Assembly: GCF_964355755.1 (NCBI RefSeq)
Contig: NC_092677.1
Location: 23,346,101 to 23,410,100, forward strand
DNA length: 64,000 nt
Direction: 5' to 3'
DNA from: Antedon mediterranea
Lineage: Eukaryota > Echinodermata > Crinoidea > Comatulida > Antedonidae
Shown: positions 51,201 through 61,535 of the stretch, piece by piece
How positions within the stretch are numbered: position 1 is the first letter of the stretch
Layout: each line of letters begins with the position of its first letter
The notes under the pieces: model-generated
What the model was told of the DNA's origin: nothing
What the model saw: only the letters and a program-made list of their open reading frames with translations
Database searches by the model: none
Position numbers and translations under genes: made by a program

Positions 51201-54200
51201 ATGTCTTAGTCCCCAAGTATTAAGCTCAACATACAAAAACATGTACCCACTTCATATGATAAACGATATGTACATTATGGATGACACAACTAATAAAGTG
51301 CCCTAGCCAAGACATCTTGCACCTTGTAATGTTTTGCTCCCCCCACCCACACTTCAAATTCATGGGCCTAGCTATGCCATAGCCTGGATTCATAGCTTAC
51401 CTGCATGCGCCGTTCTTTCTTACGCAGTCTATCGTACTGCTTCTGCAAAAGGACAAGCTCACTCTTTAAATGAGTTGTTTCATCCTCACCGTTCGGACCA
51501 AAGGAGACAGACATCTTTTTGTTGAGGATTGGTTTTGCTGACGCCTCTTGCATATTTTCCAATTGTCTAAGCTCCTAATTTCAAACAATACAATATTTCT
51601 ATGAGTTTAATATCAATAATGTTATTATGTGCTTGTATGTGTAATATCCCTTAGCTAAATCTCCTCTACAATATAATACAGATTTCACTTTCTAACATAC
51701 TGTGGCACGGTCTATTGGTTCTATTACATCCCACAATGCCTCATAAATTTTGGAATGAACAGAAGATTCCAACCCAATACCCGCCACTATGTCTTACCTT
51801 AGTTGTTAAATTTTTCCTTTTAGTATCAACTGCTGTATTTTCTTGATGACCATACAGTGAGTAGGTAATGCTGCCAGTTTCAAAGTAATCTAATACTTCT
51901 TGCGTTACTACAGGAATGGAGACAATACGGCTATGATTCCACTCGGGTGATAATGTGCCAGTTAGCATTGGCGTCTCTGTGTACTCAGTTTCCTCGTAAA
52001 ACCTGTATTTAACCATCAAACCTTTAGAATAACGTGCTTTGTGTACATCACCATTTATAACCCCAATCTGAGCAAAAAAAGGAATGTTATTAGAGAGAAA
52101 ATCAGTAGAAACTGTACTTTATATCTATCTCATGTCTATAAGATTTAGTAAAGAACACTGGTGAAATCATTGGGAGTTAAACCTGTATGATATATCCAAT
52201 ATGATTCTGTATCAGTGATGTTACAGACAAATAACATTATAAGATCCGTGATGAACCACTAGACATGGTAACACTAAAGATCAGTGATGCACACCTAGAC
52301 ATGGTAATACTAAAGGTCAGTGATGAACTGCTAGACATGGTAACACTAAAGGTCAGTGATGAACTGCTAGACATGGTAACACTAAACGTCAGTGATGAAC
52401 CACTAGACATGGTAACACTAAAGGTCAGTGATGAACTACTAAACATTGTAACACTAAAGGTCAGTGATGAACTGCTAGACATGGTAACACTAAAGGTCAG
52501 TGATGAACTGCTAGACATGGTAACACTAAAGGTCAGTGATGAACTGCTAGACATGGTAACACTAAAGGTCAGTGATGAAGTGCTAGACATGGTAACACTA
52601 AAGGTCAGTGATGAACTGCTAGACATGGTAACACTAAAGGTCAGTAATGAACTGCTGGGTATGGTAACACTAAAGGTCAGTGATGAACTGCTAGACATGG
52701 TAACACTAAAGGTCAGCCATGCTAACGTACCTTGATGTGATATGGTTTTCCAAGTAGTTCACTTGGATCATCAACATATTCTTCATCTGTGTATGGTTTA
52801 CCATCTTGTGTACAAGGTTTGATAGTGATGTACAGCTTGCCCTCATCTGTACCCTAGAAATTAATGGAGAAACAGGTTAAAGGTTACTGAAACTTACATT
52901 GATATAATATAATGGTTCTCAAAACTGTGTGACCATGTAAAAGTCAACAGAAACATATCAGCCAACTTCGGTCTTTTTTTGTACAATTTAGGAGGACGTA
53001 TTTGAGAAGTTAATGAAAAGTAAATATAACAAAGTGTAATATGTCCTGAATGATGAAAGATAGTTGCTTTTGTTTTGTCTGCAAATATTTAACATAACTG
53101 TGACTGTATAAATAGTATCCACATCGCCTATTCAAGTTTGGATGTTTCAAGTAGTTTGCCATACATCATCAGCAATAATTCTTAAACAAAAAGTAAATCC
53201 TGAACCATTGGAATCTACATTATACTGCTAAACATTAACCTTATATGCCTACATTGAGCAGTTTTATATTCACAAATGCAAATATTTTAATATTTTTGTG
53301 TTGTATTTTTTATAAGAAATGTATCTTTTAAGATACAACACAAAAACAGACAGGATATGTAAGTAGTGACTACAACACAACTTACTTTGAAATCAGTAAC
53401 AGTTATGTTATCATCAAAATCTAAGGAATAACCCAAGCTCTGAAGAAAAGCATGTGCTGTGCCAATAAGAACATCTTCAGGTGGCTCCCAAAATGGGTCA
53501 TCATTGTCTTTCACATCGCTAACATCTTCACCATCAATAAACCTTTGGTATAACTCCTACAAATAAAAAAAACAAACAAAAAACAACTTAATTTTACAGC
53601 AAATATAAAAGTGACTTAAGGAAAGTTCTGCTTACTGCTTTCATAATAAATACCGGTAGTTAATCCCAATTTTCAACAAATTTATTTTAAATCTTCTGGT
53701 CATTCACTCTAGTATAGTTAGTTTAGCATAGCGACAGTAAAATGTTGTAAAAGTAACTTTGGAGAGCACTATGTGATGATCTTTACTTCATGACTTGATA
53801 AGTTTAACCAACCCATGTGAGTGGCCTAGTGGTTAAGATAGTGGAATCGTAATATGTAGCGACAATATCGCTCCATGGTTGTATAAAGGCAATTTTTTAC
53901 ATCAATAACACTTACTTGAATCAAGTAATGCCTGTTAATAAACTTGCCTCTACCCCACACCCAAGTATTTTAAAGCTTCAAATACATTCTTTACTTCCAT
54001 AATACTTACTTGAATCAAGTAACGCCTGTTTATAAACTTGCCTCTACCCCACACCCAAGTATTTTAAAGCTTCAAATACATTCTTTACTTCCATAATACT
54101 TACTTGAATCAAGTAACGCCTGTTTATAAACTTGCCTCTACCCCACACCCAAGTATTTTAAAGCTTCAAATACATTCTTTACTTCCATAATACTTACTTG

Positions 54201-57200
54201 AATCAAGTAACGCCTGTTTATAAACTTGCCTCTACCCCACACCCAAGTATTTTAAAGCTTCAAATACATTCTTTACTTCCATAATACTTACTTGAATCAA
54301 GTAACGCCTGTTTATAAACTTGCCTCTACCCCACACCCAAGTATTTTCATTCAACAGATTTTTCATTTTTACCATAACCCTAAATAAATAAAATGATAAA
54401 AAAAAAAACAGATAAAAATAAAAATAGCAAAACTACTTTTATCATTTTTAGTTAATTAAGACAGTAACACTCACACTTTGACTAGGATGCAACGCAAGGA
54501 AGTACGCGGTGCAACGTAAGTGAGTTGACCAATCACAAGCGACCATTCGGACGATCTACAGTAACATGTCGTGATTGGTCAAATGACTTTTTTTGCTTAT
54601 ACACTTGGACACAAAAAACCAGGTGGTAGGATAGGACTTAAAGCTCACATTTTAAATTTTATATCTGGTTAATTCTATATAAATCAAATATTTGTAACAG
54701 AAATTAAGATGAAAAAACATGAATTTCCCTAAAAATGGTCAAATAGAAAATTTGGCAAAATTCTATAAAAACCAGCAAGACTTGTTTTCAGTAGTAGTAA
54801 TAAAATGTCTGGTGACTCCCTAGAAGGTGAAAAAAGATAGTGGCTTTATGGTGGATAATTTTTGCTATAGCATAAAAATAAACCACTGAAGTTGAAAAAA
54901 AATACCAGAAACGTAAAAATCAAGTTATATTACCTATATTTAGTCATCTGATAACATATTTTACCACACCGTTTATTTTTCATAGTTTTTAAAAATGTAT
55001 CTCTATTTACAATTGTAATTTGAAGTATCACTCCACTGATAAGAAAGTGCTTATTTTCAACAAGCTTGTGTATCATAAATAAAATCCCAAAAATTATGAA
55101 ACATAGAGGACACTATAGATCGATAATTATTGGAATGTATGATCAATATGATCCTTAATGCTGCACCTGGTATTTAAGATTTGTCACTTACTCAGTCTCT
55201 TTGTCTTTGCCTTCTTGAGCAGCACCACTAATAAGCACAATCTCAAAGCTTCTATGTTTGTTCAATTCTTCACTAACCGCATTCACTTCATTTACCATTG
55301 GCAACAGCTCAAGGATCTGGTCTTGTACACGTTGTTGTTCTTTAAATTTATTCAATAAAATCAATTCATTATATTTATTCATTTATTTATTCAATTCATA
55401 TACATTATTTAGGACCACAATGGAAATAAGTTTGCCGTCTCAGTACTTTTTTGTGTATTTATCCTATTGATTTTTATATCAGAATAAAGAAATAAAATAT
55501 ATATTACTGATATGAAAATTATAACCTTAATTTTTTCTAAAATGTTGATAAGAAACATCACTTTGTGCTACCCGGGACAATAATTACCTAGATAAAAATT
55601 ACTGTTTGCGATCATGAACGCTAGTAAACCAAACCCAGTACCGCTTTGATTCGAGAAATTACTTCAAGACATGACAAAGCGTGGAGAACAATAAATGTGA
55701 TTTTTTTCTACTGCTATGTAGGCACCTTAACTTTTAAACCATCATTCTCATATTGGTACATGACAATAACTAATATTAAAGTAAATGCAATGTTAATCTT
55801 GGTCATAAAACAATTTTTTGTAATAATTAATCAGACTTATATAGCGCCAGTATCCATAATGTTATGTTCAGAGGCGTTTGCAAAAGTTAAACAGGAAACG
55901 CTTCTGTGTACAAGTGAGTTTTAAAATTTGAAGATATTGACATTTTCTGATGTCTTTATGTCTATAGGTAATATCCATAAAATGGGTTCTTCACACGAAA
56001 ATGCACGATGGCCATACGACTTATAATAATAAAATACATACCTTTGCTGAGGCCACTACCAGCAGTTTGGTAACCTTTAGCGTGGGCAATCTCTTTCTGT
56101 GCAAATTCCCAATCAATTGTTGCTGGTGTTCCCTCTGGAACATCAGCCTTTGCTGGGTTATGATAAACATACATATGATTTGAACCTAATGTCAACAAAA
56201 ACAAATAAAAGAAAAAAAAAACAATTAAGATTTACATTAATTTCTTATTCTCAAACCTCACAATTTCAGATATAAGATTTGTTTGAATCTTAAATGTGTA
56301 AAAGAAATCACAATAAAATGAAGAATATTACAAAAATCTATTATAAATAGTCAGACCTGATGTTACAATATCTAGAGACTCCCCCAGAAAAATTGTTTTT
56401 AAAAAGTTAAATATTTTTTTCTCCTCTAAATTTGAATTAGATAAATGTATTATTTTGTTAGGAATGGAAGGACACTAAAGATCTGTCTGTGTAAGATCAA
56501 CGATTATTTATCGCGTCGAAGAAGAAGAGAATTTTGAGAAAACAGGAAGGGCAATGATAAGAAAGAAAGAAAGAAAGAAGAGGAAAGAAAAGGAGGAACA
56601 CAAAGGAGCTCTAGGTCTGAGTGAAAGAATCATGGAAGTCATTATGTGGAGTAGCTTGAGATGGATATGACATATTCTAAGAAAAGATGAAGATGAACCA
56701 GTAAAGAGAGCTTGCCATTTGGAAGTTAGAGGATGGCCAAAGGTGATGTGGAAAGATATGGTAAAGAAAGAATAAAGGAGAGTTGGTTTGAAGGAACATG
56801 ATGCGCCAGACAGAAAAAAGTGGAGAGATGGTGTAGGAACTTGGTGACAGTGACAGCCAGTAACTTCTTGGAAGAGGGAGATGATGATGTTGCATAAGAA
56901 GAATGTAACAAATGTGTTATTTACCAAATAGAATTCTATCTAAATTTTCCAAAACCTTGCTGTTGACCAATGGTATACCATTCACTTTGATCTTAGCTCC
57001 TGGACTTCCAGGCTTGATTTCAACTTCACCATCACTGTTTGAAACTATTGCATGTTTCTTCTGGATGCTAAAACAAGGAAACAGACATATGCCATTTTTA
57101 AACTTAAAATGTATGAAAATGATTCCCTGAGGTTGAAAAAGCTCCCAAATTCTTAACCAGTAAAATCAATTCACATGCACTTTAACGAACCCAGTTCATC

Positions 57201-57806
57201 AATTAAGATGAGTATGAGTAGGTGGGGGGGGGGGGGGTGTCGTGTTTACCCCAGTCAGCTGGTTCACAAAATAGCCCCTGTGTCACGGATATCTGATAGG
57301 GCAGTGATTATTTTTACTATTGGTAAACCTTGGCCTAAAGACATAAAATAAAATGAAAATAAACACATTCGGTATACTAGACTTTTCAGAAAACCTGAAA
57401 TCCCAGCCCAAGGGTGTTCGGTATTGGGAAAGTTGACTGGACTCCCAAATACCTTATTAAATCAACAAACAAGAGTCAAATACAGTATTTTGAATATATT
57501 TTTTATTTCTTGCTACCTAAATATACCACATTTGTTATAAACATTTTTTTTAAGATTAAAAAAGTTGTAGTTCCAAAAAAAAATATTTAAAATACATTAC
57601 CTCAAACCATTAAGTGTAATAGTTGGTTGAGGGTCAGCATCTTTACGTCCGAACGTTGTTTCACTAGAGCCAAGGAAATGACAAACAACTCCTGACAATT
57701 GTGGATCTTCATTTAGGTTCAATAAATGTGGTTCTTTCTTCTTTCTACTTGCGGTCAAATCTCTTTCATTATTTTCACTTACATCCTCAGCCCTTTGTTG
57801 TTCAAG
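42044..57806 (-). CDS. KIF28: KIF28/KLP6-like kinesin, tail part of the gene (13 exons, 672 residues)
   Basis: Member of the kinesin-3 family; mammalian KLP6/KIF28 is linked to mitochondrial transport and worm KLP-6 acts in cilia. Exons in order: 57601-57806, 56925-57067, 56042-56185, 55192-55339, 54292-54379, 53386-53556, 52731-52853, 51798-52067, 51401-51574, 50484-50612, 48648-48701, 48059-48268, 42044-42202. All junctions are GT-AG and phase-consistent. An FHA domain comes first (HFLGSSETTFGRKDADPQ, IQKKHAIVSNSDGEVEIKPG, VNGIPLVNSKVLENLDRILF, SNHMYVYHNP). The KIF28-type segments QDQILELLPMVNEVNAVSEE and KNLLNENTWVWGRGKFINRR follow, then a C2-like tail region and a short coiled coil (KSELVLLQKQYDRLRKKERR). 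An Ala/Asn/Gly-rich tail ends in CLVM, a CaaX box. No motor-domain motif (P-loop, SSRSH, DLAGSE) is visible to the right up to 64,000; the motor exons are probably outside the window. Confidence 0.85.
42945..43297. mobile_element. piggyBac-like MITE, copy 4
   Basis: TTAA-bordered, ends AGATGTATTGTCCCACTG and TTGGGGACAATACATCT. Same orientation as the 2435 copy. Confidence 0.8.
44160..44516. repeat. 38-bp G-rich minisatellite, about 9 copies
   Basis: Unit AGGCAAGTAGGAGGGTTGGG plus AGAGGATGGGGGCTGAGG. Because 38 is not a multiple of three, all three minus-strand frames stay open with the same Pro/Ser/Leu motif; these are not genes. The G runs sit on the plus strand, so C runs are in the KIF28 transcript. 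Confidence 0.95.
46412..47782. mobile_element. 1.37-kb inverted-end element (AAGGCTGGTTTCCTGTCGAC)
   Basis: Perfect or near-perfect ends AAGGCTGGTTTCCTGTCGAC and GTCGACAGGAAACCAGCCTT, flanked by TTA and TATA. Sub-terminal regions share CAACTTTCGTAAGAGACGTAAG-like blocks in both orientations. No transposase recognised, so it is probably non-autonomous. Confidence 0.8.
48059..48268 (-). CDS. KIF28: KIF28 exon l
   Basis: 70 codons, beginning EETVSVYSFEIDHEEPAANQ and ending DTNENVLMTN. Acceptor TCCCAG, donor AAT|GTAAGA. If the intron were retained, the frame would stop after five more codons (VRHLH), a possible short isoform. Confidence 0.8.
48648..48701 (-). CDS. KIF28: KIF28 exon k
   Basis: 18 codons, VLQGQRLVKSLKNGGGKN. 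Acceptor AACTAG, donor AAT|GTAAGA. Short but phase-0 on both sides and between two good exons. Confidence 0.75.
49430..49575 (+). repeat. LINE 3' end fragment
   Basis: A frame reads VFKSLLKTHLKFFC, like the LxxFKxxLKTHLF end of non-LTR reverse transcriptases. It is followed by ATGCGCTATATCAAGTACC and (TTA)n. Heavily truncated. Confidence 0.6.
50170..50405. mobile_element. Two adjacent MITE family B copies
   Basis: One copy at 50170-50300 (TAAGCTCTGTCTATC to GATAGTGTAGACAGAGCTTA) and a shorter one at 50318-50405. Both lie downstream of KIF28 exon j in its intron. Confidence 0.7.
50484..50612 (-). CDS. KIF28: KIF28 exon j
   Basis: 43 codons, DICEEWEKKPVEDQQFLPFY and then KVHAVAFSSGSRLKSRI. 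Acceptor TTGTAG, donor AAG|GTACGT. Confidence 0.88.
50801..50978. mobile_element. MITE family B copy
   Basis: TTAAAGTTCTGTCTAAACTT on the left, GATAGTGTAGACAGAGCTTA on the right, with three CATATCACTACCATATTTAAG-type units inside. Confidence 0.75.
51401..51574 (-). CDS. KIF28: KIF28 exon i
   Basis: 58 codons, ELRQLENMQEASAKPILNKK and then the predicted coiled coil HLKSELVLLQKQYDRLRKKE. Acceptor AATTAG, donor CAG|GTAAGC. Confidence 0.88.
51798..52067 (-). CDS. KIF28: KIF28 exon h
   Basis: 90 codons, with MVKYRFYEETEYTETPMLTG, SPEWNHSRIVSIPVVTQEVL and DYFETGSITYSLYGHQEN. This is C2-like beta-sandwich sequence typical of kinesin-3 tails. Acceptor GCTCAG, donor AAG|GTAAGA. Confidence 0.92.
52240..52716. 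repeat. 36-bp minisatellite in a KIF28 intron
   Basis: About 13 copies of a unit AGACATGGTAACACTAAAGG followed by TCAGTGATGAACTGCT. It fills most of a 663-base intron and starts 15 bases from the 5' splice site. On the transcript strand each unit reads CACTGACCTTTAG, similar to a branch site plus acceptor. Long frames on both strands are repeat artefacts. Confidence 0.95.
52731..52853 (-). CDS. KIF28: KIF28 exon g
   Basis: 41 codons, GTDEGKLYITIKPCTQDGKP and then DDPSELLGKPYHIK. Acceptor CCCTAG equivalent, donor AAG|GTACGT. A 36-bp minisatellite begins 15 bases into the downstream intron. Confidence 0.9.
53386..53556 (-). CDS. KIF28: KIF28 exon f
   Basis: 57 codons, ELYQRFIDGEDVSDVKDNDD, PFWEPPEDVLIGTAHAFLQS and then LDFDDNITVTDFK. 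Acceptor TTTGTAG, donor AAA|GTAAGT. PFWEP and IGTAHAFL-type motifs are shared with kinesin-3 tails. Confidence 0.9.
53808..53882 (+). repeat. tRNA-derived SINE head
   Basis: GTGAGTGGCCTAGTGGTTAAG followed by ATAGTGGAATCGTAAT, matching the head of the 29550 SINE family. It is cut off before the body. Confidence 0.65.
53910..54345 (-). repeat. 94-bp tandem array of exon-e 3' end plus splice donor (5 copies)
   Basis: GT donors stand at 53914-53915, 54008-54009, 54102-54103, 54196-54197 and 54290-54291, spaced exactly 94 bases. Each unit carries the 18 codons from NTWVWGRG to RRYLIQ and 40 bases of intron start. Only the 54290 copy has the complete exon with an acceptor. The copy at 53914 has one changed Arg codon (to His) and a few other changes. 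Confidence 0.93.
54292..54379 (-). CDS. KIF28: KIF28 exon e, with its 3' part tandemly duplicated downstream
   Basis: Encodes VMVKMKNLLNENTWVWGRGK and then FINRRYLIQ. Acceptor TATTTAG, donor CAA|GTAAGT. The last 54 bases plus 40 intron bases are repeated four more times downstream, so five equal donors follow each other. Confidence 0.9.
54380..55191. other. KIF28 intron between exons d and e
   Basis: AT-rich, with a small inverted pair, TTGACCAATCAC near 54515 and GTGATTGGTCAA near 54570. Otherwise no element or exon seen. Confidence 0.5.
55192..55339 (-). CDS. KIF28: KIF28 exon d
   Basis: Encodes EQQRVQDQILELLPMVNEVN and then AVSEELNKHRSFEIVLIS, a conserved helical segment after the FHA. 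Acceptor TTAAAG, donor CTGA|GTAAGT. Confidence 0.9.
55822..55900 (-). repeat. Possible LINE tail remnant
   Basis: On the minus strand, ACTGGCGCTATATAAGTCTG resembles the GGCGCTATATAA tail of the LINE at 36.4 kb. Short and weak. Confidence 0.35.
56042..56185 (-). CDS. KIF28: KIF28 exon c: end of FHA
   Basis: Encodes GSNHMYVYHNPAKADVPEGT and then IDWEFAQKEIAHAKGYQ. Acceptor CATTAG, donor AAAG|GTATGT. Confidence 0.9.
56520..56900 (+). pseudogene. Decayed non-LTR reverse transcriptase 3' end
   Basis: A plus-strand frame with stops reads LRKDEDEPVKRACHLEVRGW, then PKVMWKDMVKK and KEHDAPDRKKWRDGV. This is the pattern of the C-terminal end of endonuclease-type retroelement proteins (R..D..PV..A..LEV.G.RPRGRPK..W.D). 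Several in-frame stops and no intact ORF. It sits in the KIF28 intron between exons b and c. Confidence 0.7.
56925..57067 (-). CDS. KIF28: KIF28 exon b: FHA core
   Basis: Encodes IQKKHAIVSNSDGEVEIKPG and then AKIKVNGIPLVNSKVLEN, the typical SIQxxHA..N.L...L..GD.I.FG FHA pattern. Acceptor TTTTAG, donor TTTG|GTAAAT. Confidence 0.9.
57178..57340 (+). repeat. tRNA-derived SINE body fragment with poly-G
   Basis: Body of the 29550 SINE family in the plus orientation (AACCCAGTTCATCA, GGTTCACAAAATAGCC). A run of about 15 G near 57223 lies inside it. The tRNA head is missing. Confidence 0.55.
57601..57806 (-). CDS. KIF28: KIF28 exon a: start of FHA domain
   Basis: Encodes LEQQRAEDVSENNERDL, a basic ASRKKKEPHLLNLNEDPQ stretch, then VVCHFLGSSETTFGRKD. 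Acceptor AAAAG, donor GAG|GTAATG. The FHA phosphothreonine-binding fold begins with HLLNLNEDPQLSG and TTFGR. Confidence 0.85.
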
Positions 57807-58039
57807 CTTTTACAAAATAAATAATATATCTTTCATGTTTATATAATAACAATCTCCGTTAACAGTAAGTCTGTTCAGGCTACAATCGACTTTCTTACTT
57901 CTTATTACAAACCTTACTCAATGATGTCATTGCTACATTTTTACATTTCTGTTTAAACTGAAGGTTTTGTGAATAGAAAACTTAGTAGCAAAGGTATTTT
58001 AAGTTAACAATTTATAATAGCACCCTTTGCAAAAAAACA

Positions 58040-58265
58040 ACCTATGTTTCATATAAGTTTCGTATATCGCGTCGTTTCATATAAAAACGTATACGAAAGA
58101 CAGGAAGTAAAACAGGAAGTTAATTGCAGTATACGGCCGTATACGATCAGTATACGCTCGTATATGACCCACATACGGCTCGTATATGACCCGTATACGG
58201 CCGTATATTACTCGTATACGGCTCCTATATGATCCGTATACGACTCGTGTACGAGACGTATACGA
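58040..58265. repeat. Cluster of CGTATACG-type palindromes
   Basis: About fifteen variants of CGTATACG, GTATACGG and CGTATATG in some 220 bases, many of them self-complementary (GTATACGGCCGTATAC). Spacing is mostly 10-20 bases but irregular, so it is not a simple microsatellite. Confidence 0.8.
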
Positions 58266-58601
58266 CTACTTGACCACAAAACCTCCATTAACTGTCTAAT
58301 CTAAACAAATTCCCGAATTAATTACAATTGTATGAAACGGAGTATTATCACTTGTTGCAATTAAGACCGAAACAACAACGACAATACGCCGATCGGCTGC
58401 TTACGCAAAGCAAGGATTTCCCTTTTTAAAGTTCTTTAGAAACACCACGAGTCGTCGCTCAAGCGGGAAGAGTAGGCCTAGTCTAGCCTACTACATGAAC
58501 ACTGTAGGCTTACTAATGCATTGACGTCAAACAAAAAATTACGTAAGGGCAAAATTCGCTAAATCGTTTTATAAACGTTTTACTCAAAAGGTACATAAAG
58601 C

Positions 58602-58646
58602 AGGGAGTTGTAAAATTATTTATTATTATTTTACAACTCCCTGCAT
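58602..58646. repeat. Perfect hairpin, 17-bp stem
   Basis: GCAGGGAGTTGTAAAAT and ATTTTACAACTCCCTGC flank an AT-only loop. It could be a foldback element or an RNA stem. No terminator-like function is implied in a eukaryote. Confidence 0.8.
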
Positions 58647-60639
58647 AAAGTTACTTTCAGTAGTGATTTTAACCACCTAATTTATATATTAATTAAATTC
58701 ATTTGTTATACAGAACCTGTATTAAGGGTACACATTCGGAATCCAAACAAATTGAGTAAATTTCCCTAGTAAATTAATATAATTAGGCCTATTTGGTATT
58801 TTTTGTTTGTATAGAGGTTTCCCAGAAGGAGGGGTTATACTGTAATTAGTTATTTAGGTTAAATAATTTGCTCCGAACATTTTAAAACATACACAGTACG
58901 GTACTGGATTCTGTTCTTAAGAACATTTACAAAGAACGATTGAGCGTCGAAACTATAAATAGACGATGGAGAATAATTATACGATACGATGAATCAATAC
59001 ATGAACCAACTGAACTTCTAAATATAGTGTTCGGTTAATCGTACAAAAGGATGCCGACCTCTAACCCGGCCCTCCGTGTTGTTATCTCGGCGCGTTTGAA
59101 GCTGATCGACTCGAATTTTTTTTAACCTAACAATAATTGTAACAAGTTTGTACAGTAATGGTTCATAAACACAACATCGATCAAAACAGTACTGGTTTAT
59201 ACTATGGTTTAAACATAATAATAACCGAATTTACACAATGTATTACATTTTGAATGTAGTCCTACAGTGTTAGGTTAAATTCTCTTTGTGGCTAATATAG
59301 GCCTACATTCAAACATTATTTGTTTGTTTCTTTAATTTAAATAACTGCATTTCCGCCTTGTATAGGCCCACACATTAAATAGGGTGGGTTTAGTATTTTT
59401 TTTATTAATTTGTTTGTTAATTAGCATAACATAATGTATCATAAATTATCGTATGACGAATGTTGTTTAGATTTTTTATTTTTTCCTGAAAATAAATATA
59501 AATACATAGAATTGACCAGGCTTTTAGGCTTTCTGGTAAGGTAGAATGCAGAACAATTTCAATAATTTCAGCAGAAAAGAGGAAACACCGTAAACTTTGT
59601 AATTCTGTGCCGCGCTTGCAGACAGCACGGCATTTTAACAAAAACCTATTTAATTGAAGCAAAACAAAACAATGTACAGTACGTTGTTATTGTATGTCTT
59701 GTATTGTATATTGTATTGATCTTTAACAGCTTGGACGTGTTTGTCCACAAAAAACGTTTTCACTTTGTGTATCCGGTGATGATTTGACCACCAGAGAAAC
59801 GTTCAAAGGAAAACAACACCTCACGCGGAAAGCACATCGGGGTGATAGGATTTCCCCATTTAGGCCTACACCACTCGATCAAAACCGCAACACCGGCGTT
59901 CAACGCCCGTCTTTATTCAACAACTGTGCGTGGTTACACACCGTTGCGGTGATGTAAAAACTTCCAGGGTAGGCTTACTTCGGCCCTGTCCCCCAACCCT
60001 TCGGGGCGTTGAAGCAGCGCGAGTTAATCGAGTGACACAGTAGGCCTGTGATTTTTACCTAATAAAACCATATCAATTTTACTTTGAGTATGCCCTTCGT
60101 CTTAATATGGCCTTTTGCAATGCTATTCAAAAACCCTGAATACAGTTTAATGCAATCTCATCAATTACGTTAGTTAAAAGCAAGGAAAAGAGGCTACTAA
60201 AGTATCATCAGTACAACTTTTATAATAGGCCTATACATGATGTTATATTCTCCAAACATCATCACGCGATTTAATATAGCCTTCTAATAATATATAATAC
60301 AAAATAATAATGTGTTTTACGGTAGGTATTGTTAGGGTTTATTTAATTGATTTATCCAAAGGAAATTTACTGACAAAAATGACAATACGAGTATCAGTGG
60401 ATTAGTGATTGGTTTTGTAGATTAAGAGTAATCATGTATTTAAATTACATGTTGTACTTGTTATATTTGGAGAAGGAGAAGGAGGGGAATGAATGAGTTT
60501 TATTACATGTTACCGTATGTGTAGATTAAGTATGTTTTTGTCTATCTTGTGCTTTCATTTATTACCGTATATATTTTTGTTGGACGCACCTTCAAAATGT
60601 GAAGTGTGCCACTGTTACAAAAGTAAAGTTCCGAAATAA

Positions 60640-60699
<60 letters not shown>

Positions 60700-60700
60700 T
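60640..60700. repeat. (ATT)n microsatellite
   Basis: About 20 trinucleotides after a GTTCCGAAATAAA sequence, a setting typical of a retroelement tail. Confidence 0.95.
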
Positions 60701-61018
60701 AACCATCCCGCAACTGACTTTAGTTACTGGAGAGTAAAGAATGGTTATAATCCAACTAATTACCTATTTTCCCCAAAAATGTCAAAGATCATCATTGTAA
60801 TCTAATTTCATCTAAAGTAGTGAATACTTTGGTATTCATAACATTTAGAACAAAGTATTCTTCTCGAAATCATTTCCGAAATTAATAGATTATTAGAGTT
60901 TATTTCGGAATACCTTTGAAGATCAACATTGGCGGTTAGAGTCTAAGAACGCGTTGAAGCAAATCTAACTGTCAGTTGTTTATATGCCCAAGCAAAATCA
61001 GAAAGGGCTTTTGATGTG

Positions 61019-61032
61019 CATTATATAAACAC
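61019..61032 (+). promoter_or_regulatory. TATA box candidate of the transposase-like gene
   Basis: ATTATATAAACACG lies about 75 bases upstream of the ATG at 61100, a normal distance for a TATA-driven start site near 61050. No other promoter element assigned. Confidence 0.5.
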
Positions 61033-61099
61033 GGCATTGCTCTCATTCACTCATTGCATTATTTATTACAAATCACAAACAACCTTTGCCTGAACAAAA

Positions 61100-61535
61100 A
61101 TGAGCACTCGTGAAAATAGTCAGGAGAATGGGCCGTGGATTGATGTTATGAAAGCGAAATATGGGAATCAACCCTTATACGCAGGGTCACAGATTTCCAC
61201 GGTAGACAGCCTGAGTTTGCTGATGGCATATTGCCTTGAGCACAACGCAACAGAACGTAATATATCTAATATTTTAGATATAATACAACTTCATTTGCCA
61301 AAGGAATCAACAATTCCAAAACATCTAAGGTCGTACTACTACCTAAAACAAGATTACGACATAGGGAAAAAAGAAACAATTAACAAACATCCCATATGTA
61401 GTCATTGCGGCTATCTGTCGGAAGATGGGATGGATGCAACAAGTTGTTCTATGTGCAAGAGGTTGGGTACATTTACCAACGAATCTTATTTTATCACATT
61501 GGACATCAAAAGCCAACTAGAAGAATTATTTAAAG
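61100..61535 (+). CDS. Transposase-like exon 1
   Basis: 145 codons plus one base from ATG (context ACAAAAATGA). Ends ITLDIKSQLEELFK; donor AAAG|GTAAGT. Holds the Cys motif. Confidence 0.7.

Larger units (their letters stand above)
57807..61099. other. Non-coding region right of the last KIF28 exon seen
   Basis: No kinesin motor exon found on the minus strand. Contents: an array of CGTATACG palindromes (58040-58265), a hairpin (58602-58646), a GC-richer unassigned stretch (59745-60045), an (ATT)n tract (60640-60700), and the TATA-like promoter of the plus-strand gene. If KIF28 is intact, this is part of a large intron. Confidence 0.5.

Noticed and set aside
52237-52735. Open frames of over 150 codons on both strands with a 12-residue period
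   Set aside because: 36-bp minisatellite inside a spliced kinesin intron; periodicity explains the lack of stops.
59745-60045. GC-richer stretch as a promoter or exon
   Set aside because: No conserved coding block, TATA or clear splice site; only noted as unusual composition.
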